Assembly: GCA_022361095.1 (NCBI GenBank)
Contig: JAKSBO010000472.1
Location: forward strand, 1-5,163
Length of the DNA stretch: 5,163 nt
Origin: Desulfobacterales bacterium
GTDB taxonomy: Bacteria; Desulfobacterota; Desulfobacteria; Desulfobacterales; Desulfobacteraceae
Reading direction: 5' to 3'
Shown here piece by piece: positions 1-5,163 of this stretch. The translations under genes and the position numbers were made by a program. The number at the start of each line of letters is the position of its first letter. Positions within the stretch are counted from its first letter, which is position 1. The notes under the pieces are model-generated. The model searched no databases. It was not told the origin of the DNA and saw nothing but the letters and a program-made list of their open reading frames with translations.

Positions 1-644
1 AGCTGGTCGTTGACCAGGCGGGTAACCTTTTTCAAACGGCGATTCACATCAATCAGTTCAAGGACCTTCTGCTTTTCATTGACCGGGGCATTTATGGTGG
101 AGGCGACCATGTCTGCAAGTGCGCTGGGTTCCTGCAAGGTTTTAACCATTTGACTTATTTCTGCAGGCAGTCCCGGCGAAAGCGTCACGATCTTTTCGTA
201 CTGTTCAACAATATTGGCCATCAATGCCCGGTTTTCTTTGTTCCTTTCGTTGTTACGGCTTTTAAGGACGGAAATGCCGGCATGCATATAATCCCGGTTT
301 TCCAGGAACTCCAGCACTTTGAAGCGGTTCAGGCCCTGGATAAGCAACTGGGCCTTTTCGTCTTCCATTTTGGACATTTTAAGAATTACGGCAACGGTAC
401 CAATACGGCACAGGTCGTTGGCCGTATGCCTGGAATCAATATCCGAACGCTTTGACAGCAAAAGGCCAAGCATACGGTTTCCGGACATGGCATCGTCAAT
501 CAGGTCAATGGCCTCTTTTTGAATCAAAACCAATGGCAACACCATTTTGGGAAACAAATTGGTATCCACTATGGGAAGAATGGGGAGTTCGTCAGGTATG
601 TCGTCAGTGGTGATGGGGACGGAGGGATGGGTTAATTCATCCAT
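1..644 (-). CDS. lon: ATP-dependent protease Lon, N-terminal part (cut by window edge)
   Basis: Lon is a cytoplasmic AAA+ serine protease that degrades misfolded and selected regulatory proteins. Only the first 214 codons are present; the reading frame stays open to position 1, so the AAA+ module and the Ser-Lys catalytic domain lie outside. Translation from the ATG at 644-642 begins MDELTHPSVP, and residues 20-40 read LPILPIVDTNLFPKMVLPLVL, the hallmark opening of the Lon substrate-binding domain (usually LPxLPLRDxVxFPxMVxPL). Further typical stretches are QLLIQGLNRFKVLE (about residues 99-112) and VNEKQKVLELIDVNRRL (about 188-204), where the N-domain passes into the helical linker. The start is supported by a purine-rich AAAAGGA about 6 bases upstream. 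It lies downstream of hsp20 on the same strand, 282 bases away, so it may be read through from hsp20 or have its own promoter. Identity is firm; a Lon-type paralogue rather than the sole housekeeping Lon cannot be excluded. Confidence 0.95.
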   Translation of the reverse strand, partial: MDELTHPSVPITTDDIPDELPILPIVDTNLFPKMVLPLVLIQKEAIDLIDDAMSGNRMLGLLLSKRSDIDSRHTANDLCRIGTVAVILKMSKMEDEKAQLLIQGLNRFKVLEFLENRDYMHAGISVLKSRNNERNKENRALMANIVEQYEKIVTLSPGLPAEISQMVKTLQEPSALADMVASTINAPVNEKQKVLELIDVNRRLKKVTRLVNDQ

Positions 645-723
645 TCGTATTCCTTTTTATGAAAATCAGTGTAACCTGCACAGATTTTTCTTCGTTTGTT
701 GCGGGTTGAGTCTGGTTGTTGAT

Positions 724-739
724 AGCCCAGCCCAGCCCA
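724..739. repeat. Short tandem repeat, AGCCC x3
   Basis: Three perfect copies of AGCCC follow each other at 724-728, 729-733 and 734-738, with one extra A at 739. The last copy forms the left arm of the small palindrome at 733-745. It is probably a slippage product with no assigned role. Confidence 0.8.
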
Positions 740-824
740 TGGCTGTTTATTAGAAAGTCTGGGTAAGCTACTCAGATCTTTCAAACTTTGTTGTGGGCTG
801 TGCCTGGCAGCTGATATGTCAGGT
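733..824. repeat. Degenerate ~90-base repeat, copy A
   Basis: This copy opens with CAGCCCATGGCTGTT (733-747), matching the start of copy B (825-839) at 13 of 15 positions. A second block, TTTG-N4-GGGCTG-TGCC (787-804), lines up with TTTG-N4-GGGCTG-TTTGCC (967-986) inside the hsp20 3' end at nearly the same offset (54 versus 53 bases from the copy start). A GATCTT block (775-780) recurs in copy B at offset 43 versus 42. The rest is strongly diverged, so the boundaries are approximate and this copy is the least certain of the three. Confidence 0.35.
757..785 (-). promoter_or_regulatory. Weak heat-shock (sigma-32-like) promoter candidate for lon
   Basis: On the minus strand, TTTGAAA (785-779) is followed after 14 bases by ACCCAGAC (764-757). 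The enterobacterial sigma-32 consensus is CTTGAAA, 11-16 bases, CCCCATnT. The -35 half fits well and the -10 half only partly. It lies 113 bases before the lon start, and lon is a classic heat-shock gene, which is the main reason to list it. No better sigma-70 -10 sits at the right distance from the same -35. Confidence 0.25.
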
Positions 825-829
825 CAGCC
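796..829. other. Potential hairpin
   Basis: GGCTG (796-800) pairs with CAGCC (825-829), and CCTG (803-806) pairs with CAGG (820-823), leaving a 13-base loop and a small internal bulge. No T-run follows on either strand at terminator distance, so it is not called a terminator. It could be an mRNA processing or stabilising structure between hsp20 and lon, or chance. Confidence 0.3.
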
Positions 830-913
830 TGTGGCTGTTATAAAAAATCGAGTGACCCATGGGTTTTGATCTTCTTTGAGGGCGCCACACCCGGGTATCA
901 ATTGACTTGGATC
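825..913. repeat. Degenerate ~90-base repeat, copy B
   Basis: The core at 833-849 matches 922-938 at 16 of 17 positions (GG[C/T]TGTTATAAAAAATC). Weaker similarity continues to the TGGGTTTTGA block at 860-869, which aligns with TGGGTTCTGA at 950-959. Its counterpart, copy C, lies over the last codons and stop of hsp20. Read on the minus strand, copy B therefore resembles a frameshifted, decayed duplicate of the hsp20 3' end placed directly downstream of the gene. Confidence 0.55.
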
Positions 914-1004
914 TATCCCACGGTTGTTATAAAAAATCAATGGGCATTTTGGGTTCTGAAGAATAATTTGCCTTGGGCTGTTTGCCTAACTTCAGTTCCA
1001 GAAA
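914..1004. repeat. ~90-base repeat, copy C, overlapping the hsp20 3' end
   Basis: This is the presumed parent copy. It spans the stop codon and roughly the last 25 codons of hsp20. The 17-base core is at 922-938, followed by the TGGGTTCTGA block (950-959) and the TTTG...GGGCTG...GCC block (967-986). Copy spacing measured at the core start is 92 bases (A to B) and 89 bases (B to C). The right boundary is a guess based on that spacing. Confidence 0.45.
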
Positions 1005-1379
1005 CCCGTTGGCATACGAAGCAGAAACTTTTTCCATGTCAATGACACTGGGCAGATACAAAACCCGCTCAAACCGTCCGAACTGGATTTCAGCAAGTCT
1101 ATAAGTGGTGGTGGGATCAGGCTGGCTGCTTTTACGCACCCCGGAAATTTTTACGGCTTTATCCGAGAGTTCAATCACCATATCCTCCCGGCAAACACCT
1201 GCGATTTCTGCCTGTATAATGATTTCATCCCTGGTTTCAAAAATATCCATCTGGGGACGCCAGATGCGTTTTGAAAAGCAGAACATGGGGTTAACGGATT
1301 GAAACATCTCTTCAAAAGACTTCTCTTCTGTGGCCGGTGTTTCAATATGATTCCCAAATTGAATTTTTATCTGTTCCAT
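927..1379 (-). CDS. Small heat-shock protein, Hsp20/alpha-crystallin family
   Basis: This 150-residue cytoplasmic holdase binds unfolding proteins without ATP and passes them to refolding or degradation machinery. The alpha-crystallin domain spans about residues 40-132: WRPQMDIFETRDEIIIQAEIAG (40-61), the REDMVIEL segment (64-71), the FGRFERVLYLP strand (100-110) and the family signature A-x-x-x-N-G-x-L (A120 to L127). The N-terminal arm (1-39) is short and variable, as usual. The C-terminal tail ends MPIDFL, so the I-x-I/V motif that docks oligomers is replaced by I147-D-F149 or lost. The start is backed by AGGAG with 7 bases to ATG. A candidate promoter with an inverted repeat lies upstream, and lon follows on the same strand, a sensible holdase plus protease pair. 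The last codons share sequence with repeats found downstream. The family is certain; the exact subgroup is not. Confidence 0.93.
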   Translation of the reverse strand: MEQIKIQFGNHIETPATEEKSFEEMFQSVNPMFCFSKRIWRPQMDIFETRDEIIIQAEIAGVCREDMVIELSDKAVKISGVRKSSQPDPTTTYRLAEIQFGRFERVLYLPSVIDMEKVSASYANGFLELKLGKQPKANYSSEPKMPIDFL

Positions 1380-1444
1380 AACATACTCCTGATAATGGGA
1401 AGGGAACCACCCAGAATGCTGTTAACCTGTCCCTTAATCAATTC

Positions 1445-1464
1445 TGTCAGAGTACCATCTGACA
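1445..1464. promoter_or_regulatory. Inverted repeat upstream of hsp20 (possible operator)
   Basis: Perfect 7-bp arms TGTCAGA (1445-1451) and TCTGACA (1458-1464) flank the 6-base spacer GTACCA. The right part overlaps the -10 of the candidate hsp20 promoter, as expected for a repressor site. It is not the CIRCE element of HrcA (TTAGCACTC-N9-GAGTGCTAA). No T-run follows on the minus strand, so a terminator for the kinase gene is less likely. Confidence 0.45.
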
Positions 1465-1477
1465 CAAAAGTTGTAAA
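1449..1477 (-). promoter_or_regulatory. Candidate sigma-70-type promoter for hsp20
   Basis: On the minus strand, TTTACA (1477-1472), a 17-base spacer and TACTCT (1454-1449) resemble -35 and -10 boxes. It would start transcription near 1442 and give a leader of about 60 bases. The -10 match is moderate. No convincing sigma-32 or sigma-54 pattern was seen in the 120-base gap between the kinase stop and the hsp20 start. Confidence 0.35.
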
Positions 1478-1499
1478 GCACTATAAAATTAAATGGTTA

Positions 1500-3113
1500 T
1501 CATGCCGGTTTGTCAAGTATTTTGCGCATGACCCTCGACAGCCTGTCCATGGAAAAGGGTTTTTGTAAAAAATTGTGGCATCCGTCACGAAGCATCATCT
1601 TTGTCTCTTCGTCCATGCTGGTGCCGCTGGAAATCAGCATCTTGATGCCGGGATCCAGTTTTTGAATTTGATAAAATGTCTCCCTGCCGTCCATGACGGG
1701 CATGATCAGATCAAGGATGACCAAGGCAATTTTACCCGGTTGCTCTGTTATCAGTGCCAGGCATTCCCGGCCATTGCGGGCTTGGAGAACCTGGTATCCC
1801 AAGGCGTCAAGAAGGCTTGCCCCCACCTCAAGGACTTCATCCTCGTCGTCCACGATCAGAACGGTTTCCCCGCCCCTGGGCATTAAGTCAAATGTGTCGC
1901 CAGCCTCTTCAATGGATTGCGCTTTCACGGGGGGCAACCCCGGAAGTGCTACCCTGAATATGGATCCGGCATTTTTTTTGCTTTCTACGGTGATAAATCC
2001 GCCGTGGTTTTTCACAATGCCGAATACCGTTGACAGCCCCAAGCCCCTGCCTTTTGTATCTTCGAGCATTTTGGTGGAGAAAAACGGGTCGAAAATCTTT
2101 TTCAAAATGGCTTGATCCATGCCGATTCCGGTGTCCTTGACACTGATTTCGACGTATGCACCGGGCTGTACCTCAAAATGAAAGCAGTTGGTCTTTTTAA
2201 TGTTGATATTTCGGGTCTCGATGGTAAGTGTTCCGCCATCCACCATGGCCTGGGAGCCATTGACCAGAAGATTGAGCAGCACCTGTTCAAGCTGAGAACG
2301 GTCTCCGTTTATCTTGTGAAGACCCTTCCCTGTTTTTTTTTCAATGACAATATTTTCTTCTTCAAACTGAAACACCGTGAGGGCAATGTTTACGACCTGG
2401 TTAATATCCAGGGGTTCAACCTGGTATTTGCCCCCCCGGGCAAACCCTAAAAGACTGCCGGTAATTTCAGCGGCCGTTTCAATCAGCCGGTTCATCTGGC
2501 GGATATGATCCTTGATTTTTTCCGGCTGGCCTGAATTGACGCCCATCAGGGATAAATGTCCCTGGAGGGCCATGAGCAGATTGTTGAAGTCGTGGGAGAT
2601 GCCGCCGGCCAACACGCTGATGGCTTCCATTTTCCGGGCCTGATTTTCCCTGATCTGTTCGGATTTTATTTCCGTAATATCCGATACGGTAACCAACAGG
2701 CCCTGGGAATGATCTTCGGGGTCCAGCCAGCACGCCCGAAAGCGGCAGTCAAAGGCGGTGTCGTCCACCCGCGACAGGCGGGAATCAATTGTGGCTGATC
2801 CTGTACGGTTAATTGCTGTGAAAAAGCTGTTATACACACGCTTAAATTCTTTATCCGTGGGAAAAAGAGAACGGGCTGGTTTGCCTGCCAGGCTTCGGCA
2901 TTCATGGCCGGTCATGGCGTAGCAGGCGGGGTTTGCCCACACGATTTTGGTGCGATGAAGAATACAGATGCCTACAGGGGCGTAGATTAATACCTTTTTA
3001 ATATTTTTCCTGGATAAAAAATCTGAATCCTTGGAATTAGGGGATTTTCGGTTAGATTTGTCCTGTTGATTAAGCTTCCGGTCAGAAGATGTGCCATCAT
3101 GCCCATGGGTCAT
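1500..3113 (-). CDS. PAS-domain hybrid sensor histidine kinase with C-terminal receiver
   Basis: This is a 537-residue signalling protein that autophosphorylates on histidine and passes the phosphate to its own receiver aspartate. Order of parts: a polar, basic N-terminus (1-35); a PAS sensor fold (about 36-150, with APVGICILHRTKIVWANPACYAMTG early and VTVSDITEIK at its end); the HisKA helix with H174 in GGISHDFNN; an ATPase domain with N-box N281/N285, G1 DTGIGM (327-332), F-box FDPFFSTK (341-348) and G2 GRGLGLST (355-362). The receiver (about 416-535) has acidic D422/D423, phosphoacceptor D468, S496 and K518. All key residues are intact. No membrane segment or signal peptide is visible, so it should sense a cytoplasmic cue. 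GGAAGG lies 9 bases before the ATG. No partner regulator or DNA-binding output is in view, so the target is unknown. It is divergent from lnt and precedes hsp20 by 120 bases. Confidence 0.93.
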   Translation of the reverse strand: MTHGHDGTSSDRKLNQQDKSNRKSPNSKDSDFLSRKNIKKVLIYAPVGICILHRTKIVWANPACYAMTGHECRSLAGKPARSLFPTDKEFKRVYNSFFTAINRTGSATIDSRLSRVDDTAFDCRFRACWLDPEDHSQGLLVTVSDITEIKSEQIRENQARKMEAISVLAGGISHDFNNLLMALQGHLSLMGVNSGQPEKIKDHIRQMNRLIETAAEITGSLLGFARGGKYQVEPLDINQVVNIALTVFQFEEENIVIEKKTGKGLHKINGDRSQLEQVLLNLLVNGSQAMVDGGTLTIETRNINIKKTNCFHFEVQPGAYVEISVKDTGIGMDQAILKKIFDPFFSTKMLEDTKGRGLGLSTVFGIVKNHGGFITVESKKNAGSIFRVALPGLPPVKAQSIEEAGDTFDLMPRGGETVLIVDDEDEVLEVGASLLDALGYQVLQARNGRECLALITEQPGKIALVILDLIMPVMDGRETFYQIQKLDPGIKMLISSGTSMDEETKMMLRDGCHNFLQKPFSMDRLSRVMRKILDKPA

Positions 3114-3133
3114 AAATTACTGCCTTCCAAAAA

Positions 3134-3161
3134 TTGACGAATGCTTAAATTGTCTGATAAG
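3134..3161 (+). promoter_or_regulatory. Candidate promoter for lnt-prfB
   Basis: TTGACG (3134-3139), 16 bases, GATAAG (3156-3161). The -35 matches consensus at five of six positions and the -10 at four. The transcript would start near 3168 and give a leader of about 25 bases ahead of the lnt ATG. The -10 lies inside the inverted repeat at 3153-3170. Confidence 0.4.
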
Positions 3162-3170
3162 TATATCAGA
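3153..3170. promoter_or_regulatory. Inverted repeat in the divergent kinase/lnt promoter region (possible operator)
   Basis: Perfect 7-bp arms TCTGATA (3153-3159) and TATCAGA (3164-3170) flank AGTA. It covers the -10 candidates of both divergent promoters, so one bound protein could control both genes. AT-rich surroundings raise the chance of a coincidental palindrome. Confidence 0.45.
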
Positions 3171-3188
3171 ATTTTAAATGAAGGTCAC
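3160..3188 (-). promoter_or_regulatory. Candidate promoter for the hybrid kinase
   Basis: On the minus strand, GTGACC (3188-3183), 17 bases, TATACT (3165-3160). The -10 matches consensus at five of six positions and the -35 at four. It predicts a leader of about 40 bases before the kinase ATG at 3113. It overlaps the lnt promoter candidate and its ribosome site, so the two directions probably compete. Confidence 0.4.
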
Positions 3189-3193
3189 CCCAA

Positions 3194-4753
3194 ATGCAAT
3201 TCAAATTCACATATGGTGCATTCTTACCCCTTGTTCCTGCATTGGCCAGCGGGCTCTTGCTTTTTTCCGCATTCCCTGGTCCCGGCCTCTATCCCCTAGC
3301 CTTTTTTGCCCTGGTTCCGTTATGGTTTTCCATTGACCGGCTGGGTTCAAAACAGGCCTTTTATGCCGGCATTGCCACAGGGATCGGCTTTTATCTGCCC
3401 CTGATCTACTGGATTTGTCCCACCCTGATAAAATACGGCGGCATAAATCCTTTCGCGGCCTTGTCCTGCCTGGTGCTGCTGGTTTTTTACCTGTCTGTCT
3501 ATATGGGCGTTTTTGCCCTGGCCATGAAAAGGATACCTGTTCCCCAAGGCCTGGTTCCCTTTTGGGGGGCTGTGGCCTGGACCGCCCTGGAATATATCCG
3601 GATGTATGCGTTATCTGGCTTTCCCTGGGGATTGCTGGGTTACAGCCAGTACCCTAATCTTGTTTTGATTCAGGCGGCAGATACCTTCGGGGTTTTGGGG
3701 ATCTCATTTCTGCTGGTGCTCACCAACGGGTTACTGGTAACGGCCTTTGGGGCGGTTGCCCAAAGGACATGGCCGGGGAAAAAAAATATGGCGGCCTTAA
3801 GCCTTGCAATGGGGTTGATTTGCCTGGCCTTTGTTTACGGTCATTTTGAACTGGCAAATATCCGGGGAGAGATTAAAGAATCACCGTCCCGGAAAATTGC
3901 CGTTATCCAGGCCAACATCTCCCAGGACCGGAAATGGGATAAGGCATTTATTAATGAAACCATAGACCGGTATTCCCGGTTATCCCTCCGGGCGGTTCCC
4001 TGCGATCTTGTGGTGTGGCCGGAAACGGCTTTGCCCTTTTATTACGGTATGGACCCTGTGCCCTCGTGCCGGGTGGATACCATGGTCAGAAAGGCAGGGA
4101 CCTTTTTTCTCATCGGCATCCCTGCAGCCCAGCCTTCAGACCATGGATTCCTGTACTACAACCGGGCCTGTATGCTCTCCCCCCTTGCCCTGCCAATGGG
4201 GTATTATGACAAACACCACCTGGTGCCCTTTGGGGAGTACGTCCCCTTTGAAGACCTGCTCTGGTTTGCCGAAAAACTGACAGCCGGCGCCGGTGATTTT
4301 TCAAAGGGAACAACCGGGCCTGTGCCGTTGAAATTCGGTACGGGAACAACCGGGGTGTTAATCTGTTTTGAGATTCTTTTCCCCGATATTTCCAGGGACT
4401 TTGTGCGCAATGGGGCTGAAGTTTTAACCACCATGACCAATGATGCCTGGTTCGGCCGGACCCAGGCTGCGCTGCAGCATTTTTCCATTTCCGTGTTCAG
4501 GGCCGTTGAAAACCGTCGCAGTGTGGTCCGGGTTGCAAACACAGGGATTTCCGGATTTGTCGATCCTTCGGGTGCCATCCTTGAAAAAACTGATATTTTT
4601 ACGACGTGTACCCTTACCCGGCAGGTGCCGGTCTTTTCCGGAACGACATTGTATACCCGCCACGGGGATTTTGCCGCCAAAGCCTGCCTGGTTGCATTCC
4701 TTTTGATTATTGTGATAGAACTCATGAGAAAAAAAATTAGGAGGTTTTTATAA
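3194..4753 (+). CDS. lnt: Apolipoprotein N-acyltransferase
   Basis: This inner-membrane enzyme performs the last step of lipoprotein maturation: it moves an acyl chain from phospholipid to the amino group of the N-terminal diacylglyceryl-cysteine, which readies lipoproteins for Lol transport. The 519 residues match the usual length (about 510). An N-terminal block of hydrophobic helices (about 8-218) is followed by a periplasmic nitrilase-like domain (about 233-480) and a final membrane helix (about 495-511) with a basic tail. The catalytic triad is visible: E277 in WPETALP, K340 in YDKHHLVPFGEYVP and C391 in GVLICFE, matching E267, K335 and C387 of E. coli. E348 and E393 are also kept. GAAGG stands 9 bases before the ATG. 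Its stop overlaps the prfB start (TAATG), and the prfB ribosome site lies inside its last codons, so the two are probably one operon. Assignment is firm. Confidence 0.97.
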   Translation: MQFKFTYGAFLPLVPALASGLLLFSAFPGPGLYPLAFFALVPLWFSIDRLGSKQAFYAGIATGIGFYLPLIYWICPTLIKYGGINPFAALSCLVLLVFYLSVYMGVFALAMKRIPVPQGLVPFWGAVAWTALEYIRMYALSGFPWGLLGYSQYPNLVLIQAADTFGVLGISFLLVLTNGLLVTAFGAVAQRTWPGKKNMAALSLAMGLICLAFVYGHFELANIRGEIKESPSRKIAVIQANISQDRKWDKAFINETIDRYSRLSLRAVPCDLVVWPETALPFYYGMDPVPSCRVDTMVRKAGTFFLIGIPAAQPSDHGFLYYNRACMLSPLALPMGYYDKHHLVPFGEYVPFEDLLWFAEKLTAGAGDFSKGTTGPVPLKFGTGTTGVLICFEILFPDISRDFVRNGAEVLTTMTNDAWFGRTQAALQHFSISVFRAVENRRSVVRVANTGISGFVDPSGAILEKTDIFTTCTLTRQVPVFSGTTLYTRHGDFAAKACLVAFLLIIVIELMRKKIRRFL

Positions 4754-5163
4754 TGAGTGTAGAATACAAACAGATTATCTCTTCCGTCACTGCTAAAGCC
4801 AACCAGCTTAAGGAGTATCTTTGACCTCCCTGTAAAAGAAAAACGGCTTCGGGAGCTTGAACTGCTCATTGCCAAGGAAGACTTCTGGAATGATGCGGAC
4901 AAGGCCACCGAGATGTTAAAAGAGCGCACCGCCATCGCCGGCGTTATTGACGCCTGCAATGACATATTTTCAGATATCGAGGATGTGGAGGTGATGCTGG
5001 AACTGGCCAAAGAGGAGTCGGACAAGTCTGCCGAGCAGGAAGCCGGTCAGATGCTGGACCGGCTGGAGAAAAAGGTAAAGCGTTTTTCCCTGGAGATTAC
5101 CCTGGACGGGGAGGATGATGCCAGGGATGCGATAGTCTCCATCAATGCCGGTGCCGGAGGAAC
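4753..5163 (+). CDS. prfB: Peptide chain release factor 2, N-terminal part, with programmed +1 frameshift
   Basis: RF2 reads UGA and UAA stop codons on the ribosome and releases the finished peptide. The gene is read as 4753-4821 joined to 4823-5163. The first 23 codons encode MSVEYKQIIS...NQLKEYL and meet an in-frame TGA at 4822-4824. Skipping one base continues DLPVKEKRLRELELLIAKED, then helical domain 1, to SINAGAGGT at the window edge, the conserved block opening domain 2. The frame runs unbroken for 113 further codons. The SPF stop-recognition and GGQ catalytic motifs lie beyond the edge. AGGAGG (4739-4744) is 8 bases before the ATG, and the ATG overlaps the lnt stop by one base, suggesting translational coupling. 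The split would be misread as a broken gene by simple ORF calling, but the recoding site explains it. Confidence 0.96.
4810..4825 (+). promoter_or_regulatory. prfB: prfB programmed +1 ribosomal frameshift site
   Basis: AAGGAG (4810-4815), TAT, CTT (4819-4821), TGA (4822-4824), C. It has the geometry of the E. coli site: an internal Shine-Dalgarno-like element 3 bases before the slippery CTT, then a poorly terminating TGA followed by C. When RF2 is scarce, the ribosome pauses at TGA and slips to GAC, completing RF2; when RF2 is ample it terminates after 23 residues. This is a direct autoregulatory loop. Confidence 0.96.

Larger units (their letters stand above)
645..926. other. Gene-free gap between hsp20 and lon with decayed repeats and palindromes
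   Basis: No convincing coding sequence lies here; short open frames lack a ribosome site and any family resemblance. What it holds: repeat copies related to the 3' end of hsp20 (listed separately), a pentamer tandem repeat, and several small palindromes (CAGCC-CAT-GGCTG at 733-745, CAGCC-TGT-GGCTG at 825-837, ACCCATGGGT at 855-864, ACCCGGGT at 889-896). It also holds a weak heat-shock-like promoter candidate facing lon. I see no clear intrinsic terminator for hsp20: the T6 run on the minus strand at 847-842 is not preceded by a good hairpin. Confidence 0.7.

Noticed and set aside
150..753. Several plus-strand open frames of 67-101 codons at the left edge
   Set aside because: Those over 1-644 are antisense to lon, whose minus-strand frame is continuous and matches the family throughout. 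The one reaching 753 runs into the gap and has no ribosome site or family resemblance.
837..870. Intrinsic terminator after hsp20 (minus-strand T6 run)
   Set aside because: The only palindrome before the T-run, ACCCATGGGT, has no loop and cannot form a stable hairpin.
902..930. Plus-strand promoter-like pair TTGACT-N17-TGTTAT that would drive antisense RNA into hsp20
   Set aside because: The boxes fit fairly well but lie in AT-rich repeat sequence with no gene downstream on that strand. Without transcript data it is probably chance.
1693..2115. 140-codon plus-strand open frame inside the kinase region
   Set aside because: It is antisense to the ATPase and receiver parts of the kinase, where all catalytic motifs are intact on the minus strand.
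4822..4824. TGA in prfB as a selenocysteine codon, nonsense mutation or sequencing error
   Set aside because: The exact RF2 recoding context (AAGGAG-TAT-CTT-TGA-C) and the change of frame immediately after explain it fully.
4204..5025. Long 273-codon open frame on the minus strand across lnt and prfB
   Set aside because: It is antisense to two firmly identified genes. Its product is serine-rich, low-complexity and resembles no family, as expected of a shadow frame.

Overview
The window looks like a chromosomal housekeeping segment from a diderm (Gram-negative) bacterium of moderate GC content. The presence of apolipoprotein N-acyltransferase implies an outer membrane and lipoprotein maturation. 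The protein style and the pairings lon with hsp20 and lnt with prfB suggest a deltaproteobacterium-like organism (Desulfobacterota, perhaps Desulfobacterales). That placement is an inference from memory of gene order and protein flavour; nothing in the window proves it.

Layout. Positions 1-3113 are read leftward: a PAS hybrid histidine kinase (1500-3113), a small heat-shock protein of the Hsp20 family (927-1379), and the first 214 codons of the ATP-dependent protease Lon (644 down to 1, cut by the window edge). Positions 3194-5163 are read rightward: a complete lnt (3194-4753) and, overlapping it by one base, the start of prfB (release factor 2, 4753 to the window end). prfB contains a textbook autoregulatory +1 frameshift site at codon 24. 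The 80-base gap between kinase and lnt is a divergent promoter region with a 7-bp inverted repeat. A different 7-bp inverted repeat overlaps a candidate promoter in front of hsp20.

The 282-base gap between hsp20 and lon has no gene. It holds degenerate copies of the 3' end of hsp20 spaced about 90 bases apart, small palindromes, and a weak heat-shock-like promoter candidate before lon.

How the genes fit together: Hsp20 holds unfolding proteins and Lon degrades damaged ones, so the left half is a protein quality-control pair. The kinase has a complete sensor, transmitter and receiver layout but no partner regulator in view. lnt and prfB are essential or near-essential housekeeping genes joined by tight overlap rather than by shared function. 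I see no mobile element, CRISPR array, tRNA, rRNA or clearly new system. The most interesting items are the prfB recoding site, the decayed hsp20-tail repeats and the two palindromic promoter elements.
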